Of a stretch of DNA of 64,000 bases, positions 38,351 through 46,863 are shown piece after piece. Position 1 is the stretch's first letter, and each line of letters starts with the position of its first letter. Made by a program: the position numbers and the translations under genes. This DNA comes from Symbiodinium natans (lineage: Eukaryota > Sar > Dinophyceae > Suessiales > Symbiodiniaceae). The notes under the pieces were generated by a model that did no database searches, was not told the origin of the DNA, and worked only from the letters and a program-made list of their open reading frames with translations. The stretch lies in NCBI GenBank assembly GCA_905221605.1, contig CAJNDS010000236.1, positions 253,501 through 317,500 of the forward strand. Direction: 5' to 3'.

Positions 38351-40048
38351 ATGAAAAACTATCAAGACGCACTAGATGCCTGTCAGAAGCACAACCCGGA
38401 TCAGAACATACAGTGGTATCTGGGACTTAGAGGTAGGATTGTTGCGCTGCAACAGGAGCTTCAGAGCATGCAATTGGACCTGACCGAGGCAGACCAGGAG
38501 GTACCGTGCTCTCTGTGCGATCGGAAATTTTCCAGCGCTAAGGGTCTTCAGCAACATACTCTGGTGAAGCATGGAGGACAGCGTGCGAATCAGCTAGGCC
38601 CAAAATTTCAGGTCACTGTGCATAGCTGCAAAGGACTTCCGCAATGTGCGGCATGCAACAGGCAGTTGCGCACAATGCATCAACTTCGCAGACATGTGGA
38701 GTCAGGCATTTGCCCTCAGCTGCGCGAGCTGAAAGAAAGAGCCAAATCCTGTACAAGCTCAGAAAGCATAGCTATGATCTATCAGTCTAGCGTGCAGGAA
38801 CAACTTAAGAAGGACCCTGATCTTCTACTAAAAAAGAGACATGTCACTCAGCATCTATTAACGAACTGCAGTCTCTGTGGGCAATATATTGTTGGCCACA
38901 AAGGAGTGAAACAGCACATTCAGAAAGCTCATCCCGCTTTCTGGGCACAATCCTCGGCATCCATTCTTGCCAACATGCGAACACATAAGCGCCTCCTGCA
39001 CAAAAAAGAAGAATGTAGGTATTGTCGCATTGTGGTAGATGCTCCAGTACGCCATGCAGAGCAATGTGTGGTTCTGCTTCAGACATACGCCATGAGTGCA
39101 GCTTGTGCCAAGCCTATGGAACTGCCAGATCTCTTCAGTGCAGATCCTCCAAATAGCCAGGTGAGAGGCAGGGAGGCTTCCTCCCAGGAGGCTTCCTCCA
39201 GCAGCCGAGCTTCTTTGCTGACATACACTGCACGCGTCTCGGGTCGTTCAACCACTGCACCTCCCACAGCTTCCATGCAAGACGCTGCCTGGCGTCTAGC
39301 TTATCATAATCCGCATCAACTGTGCTATGCACACACGGTCGTTCATATCCTTCTCTCTCTCTTGTCAGACGGACTGTTCCCAGATCCTTCCTTAAATTCC
39401 ATCCTAACGGAAATAGGTTCCCTGAATGGCAGATCCTCTCATGCGGATGTTCGGAGGTTGCGACATCTTCGTCCGCTGCTAGCAGGATGGCGATTACGAC
39501 CCAGGCAGGAGGATGCATCTCAATTTCTGTTGCATATCTCTCAGCGTATTCCAGATCTTTCATCAGATAAATGGGAGGCGCGAGTTCATATCTCAGCACC
39601 GGAGGAACGCATAAGTGTTGAGGAAAAAGGTGGCTTGATTCTGTATCTACCCGAGCCGCCGGATGGACTCTCGACTCTTCAGCAATCAGTAACACAATGG
39701 ACGAACAGGGGTAGTGTGTTTGCCTTGCTTCCAGATACAAGACTCATTTGCTTACAAATTCAAAGATTTGATCAGCAAATCAAAACTTCCCGCCCACAAG
39801 CGCTGGACACAGTTCTTGAGATGCCAATGTTTCAAGATAACGGAACCTCAACAGAAGCAGTGTCCTTTAGCCTCTATGCATTTATTATTCATATCGGCGA
39901 AGACTGGAACTCTGGACATTACAGAGCGGGATTTTGGAGAGAGAGCGTAGCGTACCTAGCTGATGATAGTGAATCGCCAAGACGCACCACGCTCCTCTCG
40001 GATCAAATATGTCGAGGTTCTTACTTGGCCTTCTATGTAAGAGCATAG
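38351..40048 (+). CDS. LINE ORF2: C2H2 zinc fingers plus ubiquitin-specific-protease-like domain
   Basis: The frame is open from 38339; the first ATG is 38351. The N-terminal part has several C2H2-type fingers: CSLCDRKFSSAKGLQQH, CAACNRQLRTMHQLRRH, CSLCGQYIVGHKGVKQH. From about residue 320 the sequence looks like a C19 (USP) deubiquitinase: LCYAHTVVHILLSLL at the Cys-box position, RLICLQIQRFDQQ at the conserved pre-His strand, WNSGHYRAGFW as His box and GSYLAFYVRA at the C-terminus. USPs cleave ubiquitin from proteins. Here the domain may protect element proteins or alter host regulation; that is inference. A hairpin pair at 39172-39199 is read in frame as EASS...EASSS. A programmed or accidental frameshift from ORF1 in the TTTT run is possible. 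Confidence 0.7.
   Translation: MKNYQDALDACQKHNPDQNIQWYLGLRGRIVALQQELQSMQLDLTEADQEVPCSLCDRKFSSAKGLQQHTLVKHGGQRANQLGPKFQVTVHSCKGLPQCAACNRQLRTMHQLRRHVESGICPQLRELKERAKSCTSSESIAMIYQSSVQEQLKKDPDLLLKKRHVTQHLLTNCSLCGQYIVGHKGVKQHIQKAHPAFWAQSSASILANMRTHKRLLHKKEECRYCRIVVDAPVRHAEQCVVLLQTYAMSAACAKPMELPDLFSADPPNSQVRGREASSQEASSSSRASLLTYTARVSGRSTTAPPTASMQDAAWRLAYHNPHQLCYAHTVVHILLSLLSDGLFPDPSLNSILTEIGSLNGRSSHADVRRLRHLRPLLAGWRLRPRQEDASQFLLHISQRIPDLSSDKWEARVHISAPEERISVEEKGGLILYLPEPPDGLSTLQQSVTQWTNRGSVFALLPDTRLICLQIQRFDQQIKTSRPQALDTVLEMPMFQDNGTSTEAVSFSLYAFIIHIGEDWNSGHYRAGFWRESVAYLADDSESPRRTTLLSDQICRGSYLAFYVRA
39172..39199. repeat. GGAGGCTTCCTCC hairpin pair 1 (inside ORF2)
   Basis: Two 13-mers at 39172-39184 and 39187-39199; each folds with a CTT loop. 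Confidence 0.95.
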
Positions 40049-40064
40049 ATTCAGCTAGGTAGCC

Positions 40065-40901
40065 ATGAGGCAGGCCTTTGCACAATCGTCAGCACCCTCC
40101 AAGTCCAAGCGTGCGGATGAGCCAGATGAAGATGATTCTCCAACCAAGAAGATCAGACAGGCTGAACCGAAGAACATGCCAAAGCAGAAAGCCAAAGGAA
40201 GGGGTCGGGGCACTGGCCGGGGCGCTTCAAATGAGAAAGTCCTACAGTCCCTAACCAGGCTGTCCATCAACCATGAGGACTCGCTGAATACACTTCAGCA
40301 GGAACTGAGCTGGGTCATGTACCTGACCACCGGTGAGCTGTCCATTCTACCGAACATCTATGCGGAGAAGTCCAAAGACGCTTCGAAGTTGTCTACTCCA
40401 TTCAGAACTCGAGCCATGAGATTGGTCTTGGAGCAGACCTTAGAAAGAGTAGAGCAGATTCAGACTAAAGAAGAAGTGCTAGTGGATGCGGAGAAAGAGG
40501 GTTGGGTGGTACGTGTGAAGGACACCGAAGCTCCAGCCTTTGTCTACCAGCAGTGGAGCAGTGAGCAAGACAAGACGGTGCATGACACTGCTCGAAGGGC
40601 AGTCTCCGCAGAGGACGTCGTTCAATTGCTCAAAACGTGCTTGGAGGAGCTTGCGCAGCACCCACAGTTGATCTCCAGGCTCATGCCCTCACGTCCGATC
40701 GTCGAGAAGATGACAGGTGGCCCAGTTCGAGTCCACATCCAGGTCCAACTCCAACATCTCAAAGGTAAGTTCCATCAAGCCCTGTCCGGACTCACGGACA
40801 ATGCAGTCTGGGCAGCCATTGACGGCTCACTAAGGCCAGGGAGCGTTCAGCGTAGTCCAGCAGCTAAGTCGCTTGCAAAGCAGGCATCCGGCAGCAGCTA
40901 G
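40065..40901 (+). CDS. LINE ORF3: basic, helical protein of unknown function
   Basis: 278 residues from an ATG 16 nt after ORF2. The N-terminus has a nuclear-localisation-like run (KKIRQAEPKNMPKQKAKGRG) and an RG-rich patch suggesting RNA binding. The rest is predicted helical, with an aligned Glu/Leu pattern and no catalytic motif I recognise. Confidence 0.6.
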   Translation: MRQAFAQSSAPSKSKRADEPDEDDSPTKKIRQAEPKNMPKQKAKGRGRGTGRGASNEKVLQSLTRLSINHEDSLNTLQQELSWVMYLTTGELSILPNIYAEKSKDASKLSTPFRTRAMRLVLEQTLERVEQIQTKEEVLVDAEKEGWVVRVKDTEAPAFVYQQWSSEQDKTVHDTARRAVSAEDVVQLLKTCLEELAQHPQLISRLMPSRPIVEKMTGGPVRVHIQVQLQHLKGKFHQALSGLTDNAVWAAIDGSLRPGSVQRSPAAKSLAKQASGSS

Positions 40902-41087
40902 CTCATAGAGCACCTTCAGCTAGAGAAGATCCTTCCACATAGAGGCAAAAAAATTCTGCATTGCCTTCAATAAGCGCCGAATTGTCTCTCAGCTTGCCTT
41001 CCTCTCCCAGCAACATCTGTATTTCTCCTATCACAGCAGCTTTTCTTGCTCGCGCAATCAATCCCATAGCTGGCTAGTAGAGAGCCA

Positions 41088-41489
41088 ATGTCATACCGAG
41101 CTGAACGCATGTATGCCAGAGAGGGCTGGATCTTCACGGAGGCTGATCGAGTGGCACTTTGGGAGCTGGATACTGCGCTAAGTAAAGCCCAGAAGCTTAT
41201 AGATGCTCAAGCTCACCTCATCGAGGAAATGCAATGGGATCAGGTCAGACTACATGGGCAAGTCCGGCAACTGAACGCAGAGGTGACTCAGCTCGCTCAG
41301 AGTGCACAGATCTATGGAGCTCACATCGAGCGTCTCTATCGTCTGTCCGACACCCAAGCTCTCTCTGAACGGATGGACTACTTGACCTGGACTCTTCATT
41401 ACCAAGGCATCAGAGTCATGCTACCAGGACCATCGTCGAGCAGTGTGAGGCCAAGAGCACAACGGCGGCCTGCCCAGAATCCGTACTAG
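41088..41489 (+). CDS. LINE ORF4: small coiled-coil protein
   Basis: 133 residues with a heptad-like stretch (ELDTALSKAQKLIDAQAHLI to about residue 75) and a Pro/Arg-rich tail. It resembles small assembly or scaffolding proteins, but no family is recognised. The interval before the next ORF holds a tandem hairpin pair. Confidence 0.5.
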   Translation: MSYRAERMYAREGWIFTEADRVALWELDTALSKAQKLIDAQAHLIEEMQWDQVRLHGQVRQLNAEVTQLAQSAQIYGAHIERLYRLSDTQALSERMDYLTWTLHYQGIRVMLPGPSSSSVRPRAQRRPAQNPY

Positions 41490-41623
41490 TACATAGCTTC
41501 CTAGATGGTCTGTATTAGAATCAGTCCTCGTGTGAGATGTCTTCAGCACCAGGGAGTCAAAAGCCTCTGCTATCACTGCATCATAGCCCAGCCTGTATGC
41601 ACGCACTCGCATTGCATAGCTCG

Positions 41624-41649
41624 GGAGGCTTCCTCCGGAGGCTTCCTCC
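41624..41649. repeat. GGAGGCTTCCTCC hairpin pair 2 (between ORF4 and ORF5)
   Basis: Two perfect units directly abutting. Confidence 0.95.
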
Positions 41650-41893
41650 ATGCTACGGTCGGCGGCCTACGCGTGTCAGAATTACAGCAAGTGCAATCAC
41701 TCACCCTCTGAGAAGCAACCACTTCTTCCTTCTTAGGATATTTCTCCCCTGTCCGGGTTCTCTTTCAGGTTGGAGGATTTGAGAATAGCTTTCTCCTCTG
41801 TAGGGACACCCACCAGCTGCTTGGTTGAAGTTCGCTCATTGACCCAATGCAATGCCGAAGCTTCTCTCAAGCCAATAGGATCAGGCCCTCAAC

Positions 41894-43849
41894 ATGGAGC
41901 GTGATTTGACGAATGATGAGTTTGAGGCTTTAAATAGAAGGCGAGAGCAACAAGGCAAGGAACCACTGAGCTGGCGGGACGCACAGCGCCAGGCCCGGCG
42001 TAAGCCGAACCACAACAGAGGAGGCAAGAAGGCCAAAGCAGCTCCGTCCTCACAGCCTGTCACTTTCCTGCCGAGAGCGGAGGCTTCCTCCGCGGAGGTT
42101 TCCTCCGAAAGAACTCCAGAACAAGCTGAATCCATTTCCTTTCTGGTTCCTGATTTTGATCAGAGGGCCAGTGGGCAGGCATCAGACTGGAACACCAGCA
42201 CTCATGTCCAGAGCCGCTATGCATGGAACAAGCGTCACAAGGAGCGTGAACAACTGGATCCGACTAAGGATGTCATGGAGGAGGCCAAAATATTTATCCG
42301 CACATTTCTGAGAACGCGTAAAGGTCCGAGCAACTCAGATTTGACTGCAAAGTTGGGAGATCCTGTCATGCAGGAAGACTGGGTGCGCTTCCCCCTAAGA
42401 GATGTTGTTCAGAGACGCACCGGCACGGATGACAGAGTGGGCTATCATGGGACAAAATTGGAATCGCTCTACTCGATCCTGTATTTAGGAAAGTTGCAAC
42501 CGTCCCAGGATTCCTCTCAAGGAGAACAATATTTCGAGGGCTACCCAGGAGTCTACATCCATTCCGGCAGGCATGAGCGCAAGGCGGAGTCATATGTGAC
42601 GCATGTATGGTTTCCCATCTTGAAGGAAGGCAACAAGTCTCTACGAGCAGTTGCGGCCAAATTAGCAGTGTCGTTCGACCAGGCTGCAGGATCTCTCCGA
42701 GGCTCCAAAGCAACGGATCAGTACATTCTCAGGGAAGACTACGTCCAGCTCGAGGCGCTGTTGCTTCACATCACAGACTCACTGCCTTTGGGGACCTATG
42801 TGCAGACTGGCTGGAACCCCCTTGCGGAAGCTGCCCCAATTCAACGCATAGCGAGGGAAAGACCGGAGGAGCCGAGTTCATACAGAAATCCACCAAGATC
42901 CTCCTCCCAACCTGCCAAGGAATCAGCTGTCTTTCAAGATGATGATAACTCCACCTGGCAGGCCGCAGCTCTTCCTGGGAGAGGAAACAAGGCAATGGCC
43001 TCTGACCAAAGCGCTCTGCCGACCTCCTTGCATCAGCCCGAAGATGATAGTGATGAATCCTGGGGGATTTGGTCACCAGCTGCTGATTCCGCAGGCACAG
43101 ATCTACAGGATCCATTTCATCAAGAAGTCCCACAGCATCAAGAGGGAGGCAGAAGAGAGCATGCCTGGCAGCCAGCAACTCAGCAATCACCAAGTTTAGC
43201 AGATCTGGATGGTAATCTTGATCGGCTCTCTGGACGGGGCGCTCACGAAACCAGACGAGAGATGATAGGCAAGCTCCTCACACAGGCTCTCAGACATGAC
43301 CCAGTGAAGTATGGCATTTCGCTAGACACTGCTGGCTATGCCAATCTGAAAAGCCTTCTTAATTCCAGGCAATTCTGGCGGGCTGAAGTGACAGTTCATG
43401 AAGTACAGCGAGTACTGGAAACCTCACAGAAGGTCCGCATGGAGCAGATGATCTCAGAGGAAGACGGTGAAATCTACATCAGAGCCTTACAGGGTCATGG
43501 TCGTGACATCCCACTGGACGACGATCAACTGCATGAGGTTCTGACCTCCTCAACAACACCGGAGTGGGGTGTCCACGGGACGAGCTGGCGGGCCTGGCAG
43601 CAGATTCGCTCCTCTCAGCTGCGCAGAATGCAAAGACGTGACATACATATGTCTTTGTCACCAACCAAAACTGCAGGATTCAGGGAGGACTCCTCAGTGG
43701 AGATCTGGATCCACCTGCCGTCTTTGATCGACAGTGGACACAAAGTGCGTCGGGCGAAGAATGGAGTACTGCTGACGCGTGGACCCATTGACCTGTCCCA
43801 CATCAGCACTGTCATAGATCGGCACACAGGCAAGTCTCTGCCCTTCTAA
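41894..43849 (+). CDS. LINE ORF5: ADP-ribosyltransferase-like region fused to RNA 2'-phosphotransferase (Tpt1/KptA)
   Basis: 651 residues. The N-terminal ~110 are basic and disordered and include a hairpin pair read in frame (EASSAEVSS). Residues ~180-300 have VGYHGTKLESLYSILYLG and GVYIHSGRHERKAESYV, an ART/PARP-like H..Y arrangement. From residue ~450 the Tpt1/KptA fold is clear: IGKLLTQALRHDP (Arg-His), GISLDTAGYANLKSLL, IRALQGHGRDIP (Arg), VHGTSWRAWQQIRSSQL, RDIHMSLS, AGFREDSS (Arg), KNGVLLTRGPIDLSHIS. All four residues known as catalytic in yeast Tpt1 (Arg-His-Arg-Arg) have counterparts. Tpt1 uses NAD+ to remove a 2'-phosphate from spliced RNA, forming ADP-ribose 1'',2''-cyclic phosphate. 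Why a retroelement carries it is unknown. Confidence 0.8.
   Translation: MERDLTNDEFEALNRRREQQGKEPLSWRDAQRQARRKPNHNRGGKKAKAAPSSQPVTFLPRAEASSAEVSSERTPEQAESISFLVPDFDQRASGQASDWNTSTHVQSRYAWNKRHKEREQLDPTKDVMEEAKIFIRTFLRTRKGPSNSDLTAKLGDPVMQEDWVRFPLRDVVQRRTGTDDRVGYHGTKLESLYSILYLGKLQPSQDSSQGEQYFEGYPGVYIHSGRHERKAESYVTHVWFPILKEGNKSLRAVAAKLAVSFDQAAGSLRGSKATDQYILREDYVQLEALLLHITDSLPLGTYVQTGWNPLAEAAPIQRIARERPEEPSSYRNPPRSSSQPAKESAVFQDDDNSTWQAAALPGRGNKAMASDQSALPTSLHQPEDDSDESWGIWSPAADSAGTDLQDPFHQEVPQHQEGGRREHAWQPATQQSPSLADLDGNLDRLSGRGAHETRREMIGKLLTQALRHDPVKYGISLDTAGYANLKSLLNSRQFWRAEVTVHEVQRVLETSQKVRMEQMISEEDGEIYIRALQGHGRDIPLDDDQLHEVLTSSTTPEWGVHGTSWRAWQQIRSSQLRRMQRRDIHMSLSPTKTAGFREDSSVEIWIHLPSLIDSGHKVRRAKNGVLLTRGPIDLSHISTVIDRHTGKSLPF
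42077..42106. repeat. Hairpin pair 3 (inside ORF5)
   Basis: GCGGAGGCTTCCTCCGC (7-bp stem) then GGAGGTTTCCTCC. Confidence 0.95.
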
Positions 43850-43893
43850 AGCGTCCTCAGCAGTTTCACCTGTACCGAATTCGTTCTGCCGTG

Positions 43894-43954
43894 GTCTACT
43901 TTCGCAGTGGGAGGCTTCCTCCGGAGGATTCCTCCACTTCATTTTAAAGTAGAC
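43894..43954. repeat. Hairpin pair 4 within a 61-nt palindrome (after ORF5)
   Basis: GGAGGCTTCCTCC and GGAGGATTCCTCC (43910-43935) are enclosed by GTCTACTTT and AAAGTAGAC, a perfect 9-bp outer stem. Confidence 0.9.
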
Positions 43955-44273
43955 AGCATGTACGCCCTCTGCTTAAGGCAACAAAGACTTTGATACAGCC
44001 TGAACGAGTTGTCTCTCTTTGCATGCTCTAAGAGGAGTTTCCCCACCCTCCACCTGCACATTGCCCAGGTGAGCTTAGCGTCGCGAAGTCCACAAGCAGT
44101 GGCAGGCACTTCCTTCTGCAGTTCCTTGTTCTGGAGCTGTGCAGCTTTCAGCTAGAGCCCTTGCATGCTTGTTAGCAATGGTCAATGCCTGCCTGACATA
44201 AGAAACCGCTTCACACTTCCGTTGGCAGTAGCCATTCTAACCTCGAATCCAGCCATCAACACCTGTGTTTCCA

Positions 44274-44828
44274 ATGGAGAGCACTAGCTTGGTGCAAGCG
44301 CTCACTCCGCTCCTGGTTGCTCTCGTGCACCAGCAGGTAGTTGCAGAGGACCAGAACATCTCCTCCGAGACTACCAGCACAAGGGTTGCGGAGTATCTCT
44401 ACACTCACAAGGTGAAAATCCTCGCTCAGTTCATGAACTACGCACATGAGGTGCTCCAAGCAGAGAGGTTGAAGACACTGCTTTGGGCAGTACAGTCATT
44501 GACCGGATATGATGAATGGCGTGAAATCAAGGCGGCCCGGCGCCAAAAGTTGCGGAGCATCAGCCTACGATACTTAAGCCTGATGAGGTTCACCGAGCTT
44601 CCCACCACCCAAGGAACGTGGTACTACAGCGTGATCCTCACCGAACTAGAGAGCTTCTATCGTGAGACGCACATTATCCGGTATACCTCAAGCATGCTTC
44701 CGCCGCATCTTGACGCTCAGTATCAACAAGAGGTTGGGCAGGTGCGTGATGAGTTCTTTGCAGAGGATGCGGAAATGAACATAGCGATCGCACAGTGGAC
44801 CACAATTTCGGCAGGACTCACAGAATGA
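44274..44828 (+). CDS. LINE ORF6: helical protein of unknown function
   Basis: 184 residues from the first ATG. It is mostly helical with no recognised motif. The stop codon is followed within 2 nt by a tandem hairpin pair (44831-44856), as if the hairpins mark the end of the cistron. Confidence 0.5.
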   Translation: MESTSLVQALTPLLVALVHQQVVAEDQNISSETTSTRVAEYLYTHKVKILAQFMNYAHEVLQAERLKTLLWAVQSLTGYDEWREIKAARRQKLRSISLRYLSLMRFTELPTTQGTWYYSVILTELESFYRETHIIRYTSSMLPPHLDAQYQQEVGQVRDEFFAEDAEMNIAIAQWTTISAGLTE

Positions 44829-44830
44829 GT

Positions 44831-44856
44831 GGAGGCTACCTCCGGAGGCTTCCTCC
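44831..44856. repeat. Hairpin pair 5 (just after ORF6)
   Basis: GGAGGCTACCTCC followed at once by GGAGGCTTCCTCC. Confidence 0.95.
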
Positions 44857-45011
44857 CCTTCCTGCACCTCGCCGATTCCCTGTACACTTTTCAACACCTA
44901 AATCGGCACTTTTGAAGGTGCAACTCTCAGCTCGACTAAGCCATGCATTAGTATGGCAGAACTCCATTTAGCACAGAGGTTGATAATAGTGTCTCTTTCT
45001 TTCTTTCATTA

Positions 45012-45024
45012 GGAGGCTTCCTCC
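45012..45024. repeat. Single GGAGGCTTCCTCC hairpin
   Basis: One perfect unit in the 3' region of the LINE-like element. Confidence 0.95.
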
Positions 45025-45615
45025 CATGTTGTTCGCATCTTTCATCTTCTTGAGACCTTCTTCATACATTAAAGTGCAATGGAGCTTCTTCAGCAAGGGA
45101 TTGCAATATCACTTGTCTAGCCTTGCAACAAAAGCAGATGGCTTTTTGTGACCATCAGCGGCTATGAGGAAGAAATCTTGCCTGAGTCTGTGTTGCACAA
45201 TGGGGATCCCACCCACCTACCCCATGCAGAGCACACCGCTCGTGATGCAGGCTGCATTTGGCTGACGTCAACCGATGCTCTGAACAATCAGGTGTGAAAT
45301 TTTGCCCTGTCGCAGCGCTGGCCCCAGGAGCCGCGCAAGGCGTCCCAGGCCGCCTTGGTGCGCTCTGCCTACGGCCCTCTGCCAGTTGTTTAGCGTTACC
45401 TGTGTGAGACGTCACTAGACGGGAACGCTGAGTGTCGGCCTCACCAGAGGTACGGCTCGCTAAACAGCTGGTGCGTGGGTGCTGGACGCAGTGACTCACA
45501 GTAGGGTGTCGGGGTAGCCGCGCTTATTTTTCACTCTTTTGCAGTGCTGAGTACTTGATATCGGTGGCTGCCTCCGTGCCAACTTCAATTTCTTCATTGA
45601 TTCATTGCATCAGGT

Positions 45616-45632
45616 CAGGAGGTTTCCTCCTG
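45616..45632. repeat. Single hairpin, TTT-loop variant
   Basis: CAGGAGGTTTCCTCCTG, 7-bp stem. Confidence 0.95.
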
Positions 45633-46116
45633 AATATCCTTAAGTACTCTGCCAAAGCAGATTCAGTATAGCAGGTAGTGAGACCTGGCAATCTGGAGGA
45701 AGCGATCCTCCCGAAGTCCAAAAGGCCGGACTGTGAAATAACAAAGGCGGGTGAGACCTTCTATATCACCCTTGCCCGCCTTAATCACACCAAACTCAGC
45801 TAGCGCACAGCTATAGCCTGCAACACAACATCGGGGCCAGCCGGCACTGCAGCAGTCGCGGGTGCAGGTGAGCCAGTAGGAAGCGGTCGTAGGGTGCCCA
45901 GCCAGCACAGCGCTATCGCAGCCCCGAGGGGCGGATGCATTCCACATACTCGAACATAGCTGTGCACAACAATCTTCAGCAGCCCCGAGGGGCGTGAAGT
46001 ACGAACTAGCAAAGACTGCTGGAGCTCCCAAGGCGGATACAGAGTAGCCGACGTGCCGAGGATCCAAAGTGATCAGAGGTCCACATGCTGATTCTGGCAG
46101 TGAGTGCAATGCAAAA

Positions 46117-46117
46117 A

Positions 46118-46204
<87 letters not shown>

Positions 46205-46226
46205 GTTGTTGTTGTTGTTGTTGTTG

Positions 46227-46301
<75 letters not shown>

Positions 46302-46325
46302 CGTTGTTGTTGTCGTTGTTGTTCT
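46117..46325. repeat. (TTG)n array at the 3' border of the LINE-like element
   Basis: About 68 TTG units with two TTGTG phase breaks and two TCG variants near the distal end. Confidence 0.97.
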
Positions 46326-46863
46326 CTCGCGAACTACAGTAGCAAGGACACCAAGAACGCAGGGAGTGAGGCTTCTTCCTGATCTTCCTGAAGCCAAGGA
46401 TACCGATGGCACCGCGACGAAGGAGAAGCTCCCCCAACTCCCTCTGGGCTTGCTGGAGTCTTCGCAGAGAACCATAGGTCTGCAGCCCGCATGACGGGAC
46501 GCCACAAGAAGCGGGAGAATCTGCTGAGCCTTGTTGGCCTGCGACTTTGGGCAACGATCCGTGGTGGGCGTCTTCTCGGGCCCGCGGACTGCGAGCGCCC
46601 TAAGGGAGATCTCCCGACGCTTCGGACTTTCGTGCCTCCAGAGCCACACGGGCGGAAGCAGCGGCGCCTGGCCGAGAAACTTCCAGATCTGCCCTGGAAC
46701 CAGTGTTGTTCTGCACATGGGCACTGAAGCTCGGTAGCTCTCGTTTGGCGAACTTGCAGAGAAAAGCCACAGAGATTGTAGGGACGCCATCTGAGACCCA
46801 TGAGCCCAGCATGGCTATTGGGGCCTTTTGGGGGTTTTTTCGACTCACCTGACCCCAAATGAG
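46326..46863. other. Intron sequence before ABC exon 21
   Basis: GC-rich, with open frames on both strands but no recognised motif. I see nothing assignable. Confidence 0.5.

Larger units (their letters stand above)
35213..46116 (+). mobile_element. LINE-like non-LTR retroelement, ~10.9 kb, with six ORFs
   Basis: The unit is bounded on both sides by (TTG)n tracts. The first ORF has an APE-type endonuclease and a reverse transcriptase. Five further ORFs follow on the same strand, with intervals of 0 to ~425 bp. A repeated 13-nt hairpin is scattered from 39.17 to 45.63 kb, tying the downstream ORFs and 3' region together. No LTR is seen. The exact ends are inferred from the TTG borders; I see no other target duplication. 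Confidence 0.75.
44829..46116. other. 3' non-coding region of the LINE-like element
   Basis: No ORF supported. Besides hairpins it holds a 14-bp imperfect inverted repeat (CCAGTTGTTTAGCG at 45382; CGCTAAACAGCTGG at 45458) and two copies of CAGCCCCGAGGGGCG with palindromic core GCCCCGAGGGGC (45921-45932, 45982-45993). It ends at the (TTG)n tail. Confidence 0.65.

Noticed and set aside
39172-45632. CRISPR-like interpretation of the regularly recurring 13-mer
   Set aside because: Spacing is irregular (hundreds to thousands of bp), copies are palindromic doubles inside ORFs, and the genome is eukaryotic.
45663-46790. 375-residue - strand frame with poly-Thr/Asn
   Set aside because: It reads through the (TTG)n array; no domain on either side.
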